The position numbers were made by a program, and so were the translations under genes. Shown here one piece after another: positions 1 through 9,656 of a stretch of DNA of 64,000 nucleotides. The DNA is from Obelidium mucronatum (Eukaryota > Chytridiomycota > Chytridiomycetes > Chytridiales > Chytriomycetaceae): NCBI GenBank assembly GCA_025765595.1, contig JAIVFH010000006.1, positions 372,001 through 436,000 on the forward strand. Direction: 5' to 3'. The stretch's first letter is position 1. Every line of letters starts with the position of its first letter. The notes beneath the pieces were generated by a model. The model worked only from the letters and a program-made list of their open reading frames with translations, was not told the DNA's origin and searched no databases.

Positions 1-1
1 T

Positions 2-3000
2 CCAAAGCTTTCCAATAATGACAAGAAGGCGATGGTTGTATCGAGGATGGAAGTATTGCTGGAACAAGTGATTCTTCAAAGTCAGACAATTAGCGCGCTT
101 AGACAACAAGTAGTCTCTTTCTTTTTTTTTCTTCTTCTTCTTCTTTCTACTATCCAAATATGATACTAAAATTGCGAGTACATTGTTTTATTGATTTTTT
201 GTCTTCAAGATTCGGTTTTTAATTTCGTGTCATCTATCAGACATGGAAGAAGCGGTACGATCTGAAAAGTTGAAAGGCGGCAGCAAGAAGGAGAAATCTC
301 CAAACCACAGTAGATCGCGCAGCCCAATAAGAAGCGTGATTGTTCCTGATAATGCCACCGAATTCGATGACAAGGTTGTGATCGATGATGATTTCAAGAA
401 TGAGGAAACCGTAGCAGCGACTCCTACCCAAGCAAGCAGTGTAGCAATAACTCCTACACTAGGAAATAGTCTGGGGCGAACGCCTGCAGCACTTGCCCTC
501 TGGAGCGATAAATCTTGTAATGTTCCCGCTGCGGAAGATGCCAAGCCAAACCCTGGCGATAATCACTGGCGTTTGCTCCTTCAAACCTTCCCAGATGATC
601 ACGAAAAGGGAGGGATAGAAACTGATGGAGCAGATAATTCGCTAAGTAGCGGGCTTTCGCTTTTGAGTGCATCAGTTGCTATGGCACTCAAAAAGGGAAG
701 CACCTTAAAAAAGAATGACTCCTTGTTGGTCGCTGCCGATACCAAACAGAGCAACAAGGCAAACTCGATGCAAAATATCGATTTGGATTATTCCAAGTTC
801 TCAATCAAGATTGAAGAAGACCATGAAAAGAGAGGAATTGAAGTTCAACAGCCCAAACAAAACTTTGGTGGACTCTTGCGAACAGTGACCGCCAAAAACA
901 GCAAGCATTTTGACGATAACGATGAATTTTTGATGCCATCATCTGGCGATGGGAACGTTATTCGAAGTAAAACTGAAAAATCAAGCCAAGCCGTGTCTTC
1001 ATCTGGACTTCACAACTCTACAGCTTACCCATCCAGCCATTTCCCACATAAAGCAGAAGGGAATATTCATGACGAATTGTTTGTCCGACAAAGCGATTCA
1101 AAAAGAAGTGTCACAAAGTCCGCAAAGTCGATAGGAAATACAAGTCTGCTTGACCTTGAAACAAATGCAATCATCAGCAAGTCCTCCAACGCAACTAAAT
1201 CTCCTCGACTAGCAGTTCATACGCCGCTGGCGGTAGCAATCACAATATCTGACTCGTTTTCTATGCTTGAGGATTACGAAAAGGGAATGCCACCAATACC
1301 CGACTATTCATCAGAAGGATTGAGTCCTTTTGTAAGTTTGGCACGAAAAATGACACTTCCGCGAAGTAAAAGCTTTAAGCATGCACGTAAGTTTGAACTT
1401 GCTTTGTATTTTACATTATTTTCTTTTTTATAGACATATATGTATATAGTTATAATAACACCTGCAACACAATTCCAGCACCAAATATAACAGTCGATGG
1501 TCCAGACGATTGCCCAGACGTTCCTGAACTTCCTGTAGCCTTCAAGACCGGCTCTCTTCAGCGTAAAAAAATGCCTACACAACATTCTCGAGATCGCATT
1601 ATTTGGACGAATTCTTACACGGAATCCCCGTACAATTTGAGTGTGTCAGCATCGCGTGCAACCATCGATAGGTCAAGTCCAGCTTTATCAATTCCATTAT
1701 CAGATATGAAAACTTCTTCAACAGTGGGAGAAAGTGAACTGGGGCAGGAGGACGACAATAATGATACGAATTCACCATACCGGAGACTGCGAATGTTCAT
1801 ATCAACTGCCTTTTGTCCGTTGCTGCCGAATGGTCCCACACGGAATTTTTGGTTACCTATCGTTTCTGGTAATTTTGGAAAGATGAGAACGAATTTTATT
1901 TCAAGACAATTTATTTAATATCTCTTTCATTGAACTCAAGTCGCATATCTATACGTTCTGACAATTGTACCAGCCAAAATATCATTCAGCCATGGCCTTA
2001 ATCTCTTGGACGAAGCTCTTCTTACAACCGCCTTCTCAATTGATACAATCATCAATCTCGCGATTGTGCGAATAGATGATGAAGGGTTGGAAACAGACTT
2101 TGTCACTTCTTTTTTCCAAAATGCATTGTCGTCATCTTTTGTTCTCGATGTTGTAACAACGATTCCATGGGGCCTTATCTTGGAGGAGTATGGCCGCAGT
2201 CACCATCTAAACCCCTCCGACTTTGACTGGATTCGGCTTGTCAGACTTATTAGGATACCAGTAATCGTTAAAACTCCGTTTTACCGGAAGACTGCGCATG
2301 TATTCAGAGGCCTTTTAGGTATTGGGAAATTATTATTATTATTATTATTTTTTTTTTTTTTTTTTTTTTTTTTTTGAAAATACATTCCAGGCGTTGGAGT
2401 TAACTTCATGGCTCTGATTATTTTCTTCGCGGCCATGGTGTGTTATATACACTTTCATGCTTGCTTTATATTCTTCATGAGTCGAGAAGCCAATTTTGAA
2501 GATGCAGCTTGGATTCCAATTCAGCCTCAAAAAATGAGTTTTACCGAAAAGTATGCTCAAGGAGTGTGGATGGCCATGGCGAATACGTTTTTTGTAACGT
2601 TCAAGTTTTGGAGGTTTATAAAAAAATCTGTTTTATTTTCAATTTTTTTTTATACTAATTTTTTTTTTTTTTTCCACCAAAAGGCCAGACACAGTCCCAG
2701 CACAATGGTGTGAAACTTTCTTTTGCGTGTTCGAAGCAATTTTCAGTGCCTCGATTACTGGAATGATTAGTGCAATCAGTGTTGGAGAACAAAGTCCAGC
2801 AGGAAAATTTGTGCAACGATTGGATCAAGTCAAGGAGTATATTCGGTCGCAAAAGATTGACAAAACAAATTTGGGTTTACGTGCGCAACACGGATTTACT
2901 CTCAAGTATCAGGGAAAGATATTCAATGAGGAGCAGATATTGGGGGAGCTGAATCCGTGGTTACGTCAGGTATTTTTTATAAAAAGTATATCTTATGTTA

Positions 3001-3621
3001 AGAATCGAAAAAAAAACAATGCCGCAAAATGGCTAACTTTTTGTTTTAAATCTTTTAAGGAAATTCTGCTTCATGGATGTGAACATATTTTGAAGGAGGT
3101 TCCCTTTTTTCAGAGGAATCTAGATGATGGTAGAAATGAGTTGTTGCTGCGCATGATTGCAGAAATTTTAGATAGGAAGTCGTTTGCTCCGGGAGAATGT
3201 ATATGTGAGCAAGGTGATTCTGGAGATGAGATGTTCTTCCTGTTGGAAGGAACCGTTTCCATCAAAGTACATGGGGAACAGGTGACGGTTACAAAAAAGA
3301 AATTTCACTCAGTTTGTCGATACTTACAGTTTCTACAGATTGGACTGCTGAATGAGGGATCTTACTTTGGAGGTACGAGAGCCCCCATTGCAAAGGAAAT
3401 TTCACCATTGTTTAATGTTTTGAATTCATTCAGAGCTATCCATGTTTGCTGATATTCTTCGACCTGCAACACTGACAGCTGTTACAAGTTGTCAGTGTCG
3501 TGCACTTCGACGTCACCACCTGCTCGAAATCTTGCAAGACTTTCCAGATATCAGTGATAAGCTGATTGAGTACTACCAAACCAGAATGGCTATTATTCTC
3601 AACTCCATGCAAGCTGAATAA
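2..3621 (+). CDS. CNBD-containing voltage-gated cation channel (HCN/EAG/CNG-like), 5' partial
   Basis: Plasma-membrane channel with six-TM core and cyclic-nucleotide-binding domain (CNBD). The 5' end lies outside the window. Exons I join: 2-about 108, 211-1386, 1479-1869, 1974-2318, 2391-2613, 2684-2969, 3060-3281, 3339-3372, 3434-3621. A coiled-coil-like start (SRMEVLLEQVILQSQTISAL) is followed by about 500 residues of low-complexity, Ser-rich cytosolic sequence. The S2-S4 region carries the motif VLDVVTTIPW and a short S4 (WIRLVRLIRI). S5, pore helix and S6 follow, then a C-linker and a CNBD with the phosphate-binding cassette GSYFGELSMFADILRPATLT (R and A/T conserved). Odd: the pore reads NTFFVTFKFWRP with no GYG-type filter. 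S1 looks short, so the 1870-1973 intron may be misjoined. Intron 2319-2390 holds a long T run. The last exon ends 111 bp before the convergent CLPTM1 stop. Confidence 0.8.
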
Positions 3622-3732
3622 AAGGAATGTAACAAAGTTGAAGAAAGTGGACATTTCATTTTTTTTTTAAAGCAGATTGTCGTGCAGCCGATTGAGACAA
3701 AAAGAGATATCATTTCCCAAGATGAGACCAGA

Positions 3733-6253
3733 TCATTCATCATCTTCCTTGAACCCCTTTCTACCTTTCAGACCATCGCTGCTTGCCTCAGCCTTGCTTG
3801 CACTCGTTGAAACAGCTTCGGCGTCCTTCTTTTTCTCCTCCTTTTTCTCGTCCTTCTTCTCGTCCTTCTTTTCATCCTTCTTGTCCTTGTCATCATCTTC
3901 CTCTTCATTGTCACTCAAGAAGTCATCATCATTAGCTCCATCCGCATCTCCAACCTGACCAAATTCGTTCCGTCTGCGCTTGTCTTCAGGATAAATCCAG
4001 CGTTGGTACAAGTAGACAAAAAAGATCAAATCGTCTGTTTTGGCAAAAAAAATATTGTTTAGGTCTATAAGCAAAACCACGATTGCAAAAAAACATACCA
4101 CGCAAACAAGCAATACGATGCAACCAAGGCATCTTGATGACAAAGGCAAACAAATCATCTAAACGTTACTCTTCAAAATCAGTAACGTACACAAGTAAAA
4201 AAAAAAAAAGAGCCACCAACTAAACCTACCAATGAACGTATTTAAGGCCTTGTACATGAAAGTTTTCCACGGCATGTGGGCTACACTCTTCAGCTTGTAG
4301 TTGATGAAAAGCTGTGGGGTCATGTTGATAAAACCAAACATGTATACAAAGCCGACAAGGGTTCCGACTACGAAAGAGTACCAGCCCTTGTGCTCTTCGT
4401 AAATGGCACTGTAGATTGTGTATCCAGCAAGAAGGGGGTACAAGACATATGACAAGTACTTGAACGCCATCTGAAAAAAAAATGAGACTTCATTGTGGAA
4501 CCTTTATGTTAAATTTTTACCTCGTCATACTTTCTTGTCTTTTTCGCAAGCTTGGATGGCTTGAATCGATCAATAAATGTCACATATGGAAAGGCGGCTG
4601 TCGTCTTGACTCGTTTTTTCTTTAGATCAAACACATTCAACACCCAGTCTCTTACCTTCACAATGACAGTCTTGTTAATCTTCCATGCTTCAATCACCAA
4701 ACCAATACCGTTTGATATGATGATCATCCATGAGGTTTCGTTGTCGAGCAAGTACAAAAAGATGACCAACTGGAAAAACACATTCATAACAATCGTACGA
4801 AAAGACATTCCCTCGGTATTTTTCTTGTCCTTCCAAAACGTGATATCTGAAATAGTCAATTTTTGAATTAACAAAAAAAAAATAAGACGAAACGCAGCAC
4901 AGTGGCTTCCACAAACCATTCTTGAAGGCCAGGAAATCAAAAAGCGAGTGAAGCATGGAGACAAACATGGTTATACCCAATAAAATTGGATTTGTGTCGG
5001 AAAACATTCTCTATATTGGTGACTTAGAAGGCGTGTTCCATATGAATAACACTTGGAGATTTTATCCGTACCTTCATTTCATCAGTCTCCCTGCGGTCTG
5101 ATCCCATCATTGTCATTTGTTGATTGAAGCTATCTTCCATGGTTGTGAGAAGCTGAAAGTACCACCAGCTTTTTGGTTCCCATTTTAATGTCAAGTTGAC
5201 AGACTTCAGGGTCTGATTGATTGGTTGCAGCTGCTCAGACAACAGCCAAAAGTCATCAGTGTAAAAGACAGGATAGTAGTGGATGCCATCAGGGGCAAGA
5301 TCAATATCTGATGGTGCCGCATTAGTTAATATACGAAAACCAGCAGCTGTCGACTTACGCTCCAGAATGGGTTGAGGGACTCCAGATGGAATCGTTACAA
5401 TGTCCCCAACCAGGCAAATGGTCAAATTTTGCCACCAATACGACACCCATTTGCTATCATCAACTTCTGGAACCGCTTCGACCAACTGATCATCTTCAGC
5501 CTTCTTTTTGACCAAACTCTTCTTGACAACAGTCTTATGCTTTTTCTGGAAGCGAGTCAAAAGCTTTTTGTAGTGAAGAGTTTTGTCATCATCATAAGTT
5601 TTAGCATCGGGATCAGGGGAATGCCCCTTGTGTGTCACAAACATGTGTGCGTACAAAGAACCGTTACGTTGGATTTCCTTCAAAAAACCATGAGAATTAA
5701 ATGGTTGGAGAGTTGCAGGCTTACGGGTGATAAATCCAAAGTAATTTCCTCCACTCTGACATCCGTCAGGTTTCCAAATGCCAAATTCTGTTGCTTCCAA
5801 ACCAATTTTGAAATATCGTCGAACGATTGAAAGTCTTCCTCGGGATCCAAATACACATAAAGATCCTGTATTTTTGAAAGTTTCCCATTATAAATTACTC
5901 TCTTGACTCAACAAGAACAGTCAGTACCAGCAGAGCATGTTTTTGTTCCCAAAGGGGCAAGTAGTGAGCCGGCTTTGGGATCTCTGCGACGGGAATTGGC
6001 GATCCGTCTTCGTTGGTCACTTGAACAGCCGCCATATTTGGTCCTGTCTTGAGGGGATCCTTGTTGAAGCTTCCTGATGAATTTAGTTTTTTTGACGTTA
6101 GAGAAGGGTAGTCAAAGTAGGCCGTTGCGACGCACCCTTCAGCCACTGCATCCCGTAGTACATGAGTGCGGCGCGGCCAATGGACTGGGCGGCATTCATG
6201 AAGAAGTTGTTCTCTGGCGCCGGAGCCGCGGGTTGTGGCGCCGCGTCTGCCAT
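3733..6253 (-). CDS. CLPTM1: CLPTM1 family multi-pass ER/Golgi membrane protein
   Basis: Member of the CLPTM1 family, multi-pass membrane proteins implicated in ER retention and folding of receptors. About nine exons on the minus strand join in frame. Recognisable blocks in order: N-terminal QWLKGSFNK; DLYVYLDPEEDF; NGSLYAHMFVTHKGHSPDP; the transmembrane half with LLGITMFVSMLHSLFDFLAF; YLLDNETSWMIIISNGIG; KGWYSFVVGTLVGFVYMFGF followed by MTPQLFINYKLKSVAHMPWK; ALNTFIDDLFAFVIKMPWLH; and YQRWIYPEDKRRRNEFGQ. These match human CLPTM1 almost block for block. The C-terminal tail is a charged KKDEKKDEKK repeat. The start at 6253 is chosen because MADAAPQPAAPAPENNFFMN opens directly into the conserved region. 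The first exon is GC-rich, unlike the rest. The gene is divergent from SMNDC1 across 70 bp. Confidence 0.93.
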
Positions 6254-6323
6254 TTGAGTGTAATTTTATGTTTATTAGCAAAATAAAAATATTTTAAAAA
6301 ACCAACAAACAAGCGGAACAGCG
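6254..6323. promoter_or_regulatory. bidirectional promoter region CLPTM1 / SMNDC1
   Basis: Only 70 bp separate the two divergent start codons. The spacer is AT-rich (a run of ATTTTATGTTTATTAGC type sequence and an A-rich stretch) and is flanked on both sides by strikingly GC-rich first exons. The promoters of both genes must lie within or overlap this spacer and the coding starts. No specific factor site is recognised. Confidence 0.6.
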
Positions 6324-7311
6324 ATGGACAGCGACTACATATTCCAGCTGGAGCAGGTTGAAGACGCGCTGGCGCGCGACCCGGACAACGCCGAGCTGCA
6401 GAAGCTGCGCGCGGACCTGGCCGAGCTGATTGCGCTGATGGGCCTCGCCGGCGCGCCGGACGCTGCGGCCGCCGGCGCCAAGCCCGCGGCGCCCAAGCCC
6501 GCGGCGCACGACGCGGCGCACCCGCCGCACGACGCGGCGCCGCGGAAACGGGCGCGCGCCGAGCCTGGCGATGCGGACGACGGCGTTGCCAGCCGCTGGG
6601 TCAAGGGCCAGACCGTGCTGGCCAAGTACGCCAAGGACCAGAAGATGTGAGCGAGGACTGCCCGTGCTGTGTTCTGTTCCACCAACCAACCGTCTTGCTT
6701 GCAGGTACGAGGCCGTCGTCGACGCTGTGCCTACCGCCTCGAGCTCGTTCTATGCTGTTGTCTTCAAGGGCTACACATCTCGTGAAAAAGTCGCAATCGA
6801 AGACGTTCGCGACTTCGATCCTACTCAAGTAAATGATGCGTTTTGCAACAAGTTGATTAATTCGTTTTTAAAATCCTACTGGCCATAGGTTGCAAAACCT
6901 CTTGCCGCTGTCACTGGAGGTGCCGCCAACAGACGGAATCCAGTCCCAAAAGCAGTGGTTAGAGAGTCTTAAACATTCTGAATTGAATTATTGTTTCTCA
7001 TTCAAATACTTCAGGTTGCTGCATTCAGCAATGGAACTGACCGCTCTTCAAAAAGAAAAAAGAACAATTTGGAATACCACGAAGCTATCAAACAAAAGGA
7101 AGAGGAACAGTCAACAAAGCAAAATGCATGGCAGAAGTTTGCGATTGGAGGGAAAAAAGCTGCGTTGAAAACTACAGCCCCATTGAAAAAGACATCCATG
7201 TTTGCAAGCCCTGATGATCCAAATGCAAAAGTTGGCGTTGTAGGCAGTGGAAAAGGTATGACCAATTTTCAGCAACGAGGAAAACATGTATACAGTGCTC
7301 CAAATAAATGA
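6324..7311 (+). CDS. SMNDC1: SMNDC1/SPF30-like Tudor-domain splicing factor
   Basis: Nuclear spliceosome-assembly factor; in animals SPF30 promotes tri-snRNP joining and its Tudor domain binds dimethyl-arginine on Sm proteins. Exons 6324-6646, 6705-6828, 6889-6957 and 7015-7311 join in frame to about 275 residues. An N-terminal helix (QLEQVEDALARDPDNAELQK) is followed by an Ala/Pro/His linker. A Tudor domain then runs from WVKGQTVLAKYAKDQKMYEA through YAVVFKGYTSREKVAIEDVR. A basic helix (KRKKNNLEYHEAIKQKEEEQ) precedes the family C-terminal signature SMFASPDDPNAKVGVVGSGK. Exon 1 is very GC-rich (many GCG/GCC codons), whereas exons 2-4 are AT-rich. The stop codon lies 13 bp from the stop of the convergent CatSper gene, so the 3' UTRs must overlap. 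Confidence 0.9.
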
Positions 7312-7324
7312 TGACTTGTCTTCA

Positions 7325-8361
7325 TTATGCCTTTGCAACTTTAATCCATCTGGACAGAGCATCTCCTTCATCTTCAACATGTACATCCTCCTCTAATGGC
7401 TCGTCTTCTTCCGCCTCTGTATGTATCCCTGTATTTATCAATCTCAGTTCAAACTGTATCTGTTGGTTCAAAATAATTCAGTGCCCAATTTCAACTACGG
7501 AATCATACACACATCACGTAGCTTGTTTTTAAGTTTTATAAACTCTTTCAAATTTTCTTCAAGAATTGCAAGGACAAGGAAATAATTCTCCACTTTGGCT
7601 TTTGAAATTTTATCGAAGTCCTAAAAAAAATCGAATTGTAGACGTAATCGTCGGATAACTCTAATAAAAACTTACTGGAATCTCGTAAGGTATTTGACTT
7701 TTCCAAACATTGCTATGCCCGCTGGGTATGGCCTTTAATGATCTGCGGTGCCGTTTTTGGCCTGTAAGAAAGAATCTATCAACAAATTTCAAGGGGAAAC
7801 TTGGGAAAATAGGTGACCATGAATCAAATTTTTGGCAGTTTTCAACGCTCTGATGTTTTTCTTTTGTTCACGAGTACGGTTCCTATAAGCATCTTCCTAT
7901 GTTTCTTTTTTGTCAATAACGGAAAAAAACGCGATAATGAATCCAACTCACGAGGTTTGACACAACGACAGCAACAATAATTTTGATAAATATGAAAACA
8001 CCAATGATCATAAAGCTGGTGTAATATATTGCGGCAATAGTGAAGTATCCAGCTGCCTGATTCGTATTCAGTAACAGTCATCATGGTTTGTAGTACCTCA
8101 AGTTCGTCAAAAACATGAATCCATCCAATTTGAGTTATCATTACAAATAAAGTAAACATGGCTTGCATTGAATTGTTACTTCCACAAGTATTTTAACTCA
8201 ATCTCACTCACTGGTTTGCAAGTCTCCGTATGCGGTTGGAATGACAGTGCCAAAAAGGGTTACTCCTACCACAGCCCATATAAACATGATAGCAAGCAAG
8301 AGAAGAATAATACTGATCATGTCTATCATTGATTTTTTTTGAGGTTTTGGTGGAACTCTTC

Positions 8362-8405
<44 letters not shown>

Positions 8406-9566
8406 CCTGGAGTAGAATCCAAAATAGTCTGAACGACGACTTGGAGACCATTCAGAATAGAAATACTGCGAAGGGTTCGAAAAGCTCTTAAAACACGTAG
8501 AATTCTTAAAATTCGAGTATTTGACAGAATCGATATCTCTATGAAATGAAAGGGTTGAGAGTTGCACCCAATCGCCCAGTTATATTCTCACTTGACCCAA
8601 GAATTGAAAGGATAACAATAGTCGCGTCAAATATATTCCATCCTGATTTCCAGAATTGGAAAAAGCCTGCATTCTTATTAGATGAAAGAAAGCAATTAAC
8701 CTGAGAAAATTACCATAAAACCATTTGTACAGAATTTCCATTATAAACACAGCAAGAAAGCAATTTTCAAGTATATAGAAAGTATCGGAGTATTGCTCAT
8801 TCTGGTATACTTATCAGTCGTCAACTGTCGTTCATGCGAAAATTACCCAAGTTTCGTTGGTCTGAAGCCCAATCATGATAGAGTTTGCAATAATAACAAA
8901 AAGCATAAATAGACGGAATATATCGCCCTCCCCAAATCTTGCTGCTAGATCTTCTGTGATTTTGTTCTCAAGGGTGTGATGGTCGTTGATGTCCACAATA
9001 TCAATGAAGTTCACATTCTTTTGTTCAAGCTTTGTCACGTTCTGATATAGTTCTGTAAGGAAGCAGTCATCTTTTTGGTGTCTTTTATCTTACATATTGA
9101 ATAGCTTGATCAAATATGATTTTCCGGACTTTATCATAAGAGTCACTGCAGTATATTTGAATTGAATAAGCTGTGACGGACTCGTGCTACATTTTACGAA
9201 CGTGTTGTCATCCTCATCCACATCCACAGTATCTCTGATATAACCAGGATCAACATTTATTCCACCCGCCTGTCGAAAACTTCCTGCTGAAGATGTCAAA
9301 AGCGAAATTGGCGGAACAATGAAGCTTCGATTTGTTGAATCATCGCCAAACAAAACGCGTCGACTACTATATGTCGGTACTCGAACAGAGTCAACAACTT
9401 CAGGCTTATTTTTTCGTTCATTCAATAAAAGAATGTCAAAAAAAAAGAATGCGTGGGTATATCAACATGCCGAAAGTACCTGTTTAAAGGATGCATTTGT
9501 TATTAACACGTCGATTCCTGCTCTAGCCAGCACTCGGCGTTCTGCTCTTGTAATTCCATCACTCAT
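7325..9566 (-). CDS. CATSPER4: CatSper-family voltage-gated channel subunit, closest to CATSPER4
   Basis: Pore-forming subunit of the flagellar-membrane CatSper Ca2+ channel family (in animal sperm four different alpha subunits assemble). The start MSDGITRAERRVLARAG is at 9566. The cytosolic N-terminus spans several short exons; the join near 9070-9130 is uncertain. S1 is about FRLFMLFVIIANSIMIGLQT, and S2/S3 follow in small exons. S4 has arginines at every third position (NTRILRILRVLRAFRTLRSI). S5 is MISIILLLLAIMFIWAVVGV. The pore is MFTLFVMITQIGWIHVF, followed by S6. The tail VENYFLVLAILEENLKEF matches the CatSper C-terminal signature. The last exon ends VEDEGDALSRWIKVAKA. Human CATSPER4 has TQDGW where this gene has TQIGW, so the filter acid is missing. 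One intron contains a 40-base C run. The gene is divergent from CFAP54. Confidence 0.8.
8363..8402. repeat. poly-C homopolymer (40 bp) inside a CatSper intron
   Basis: There are forty consecutive C on the plus strand, which is poly-G in the CatSper transcript, just downstream of the donor of the S4-S5 intron. Long G runs can form G-quadruplexes in RNA. The length may be imprecise because homopolymers are error-prone in sequencing. Confidence 0.9.
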
Positions 9567-9656
9567 TCTTTTTTTCTTTTGAGTGCAATGATGTCGCTAA
9601 CGAGGTTTTGGTTGTACGGTCGCGTTGTGTTTTTTCTTCAACAAAATAAATTGTCA
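9567..9656. promoter_or_regulatory. bidirectional promoter region CatSper / CFAP54
   Basis: At most 90 bp (24 bp if CFAP54 starts at 9591) lie between two divergent flagellar genes. The stretch contains a T-rich run on the CatSper side. I looked for an RFX X-box (GTNRCC-RGYAAC type) and saw no convincing match. Confidence 0.5.

Noticed and set aside
3677..3958. Ser/Phe-rich plus-strand frame
   Set aside because: Antisense of the Lys/Asp/Glu repeat in the CLPTM1 C-terminus.
9567..9656. An RFX-type X-box in the CatSper/CFAP54 promoter
   Set aside because: Read on both strands; only weak half-site resemblance, not enough to report as a site.
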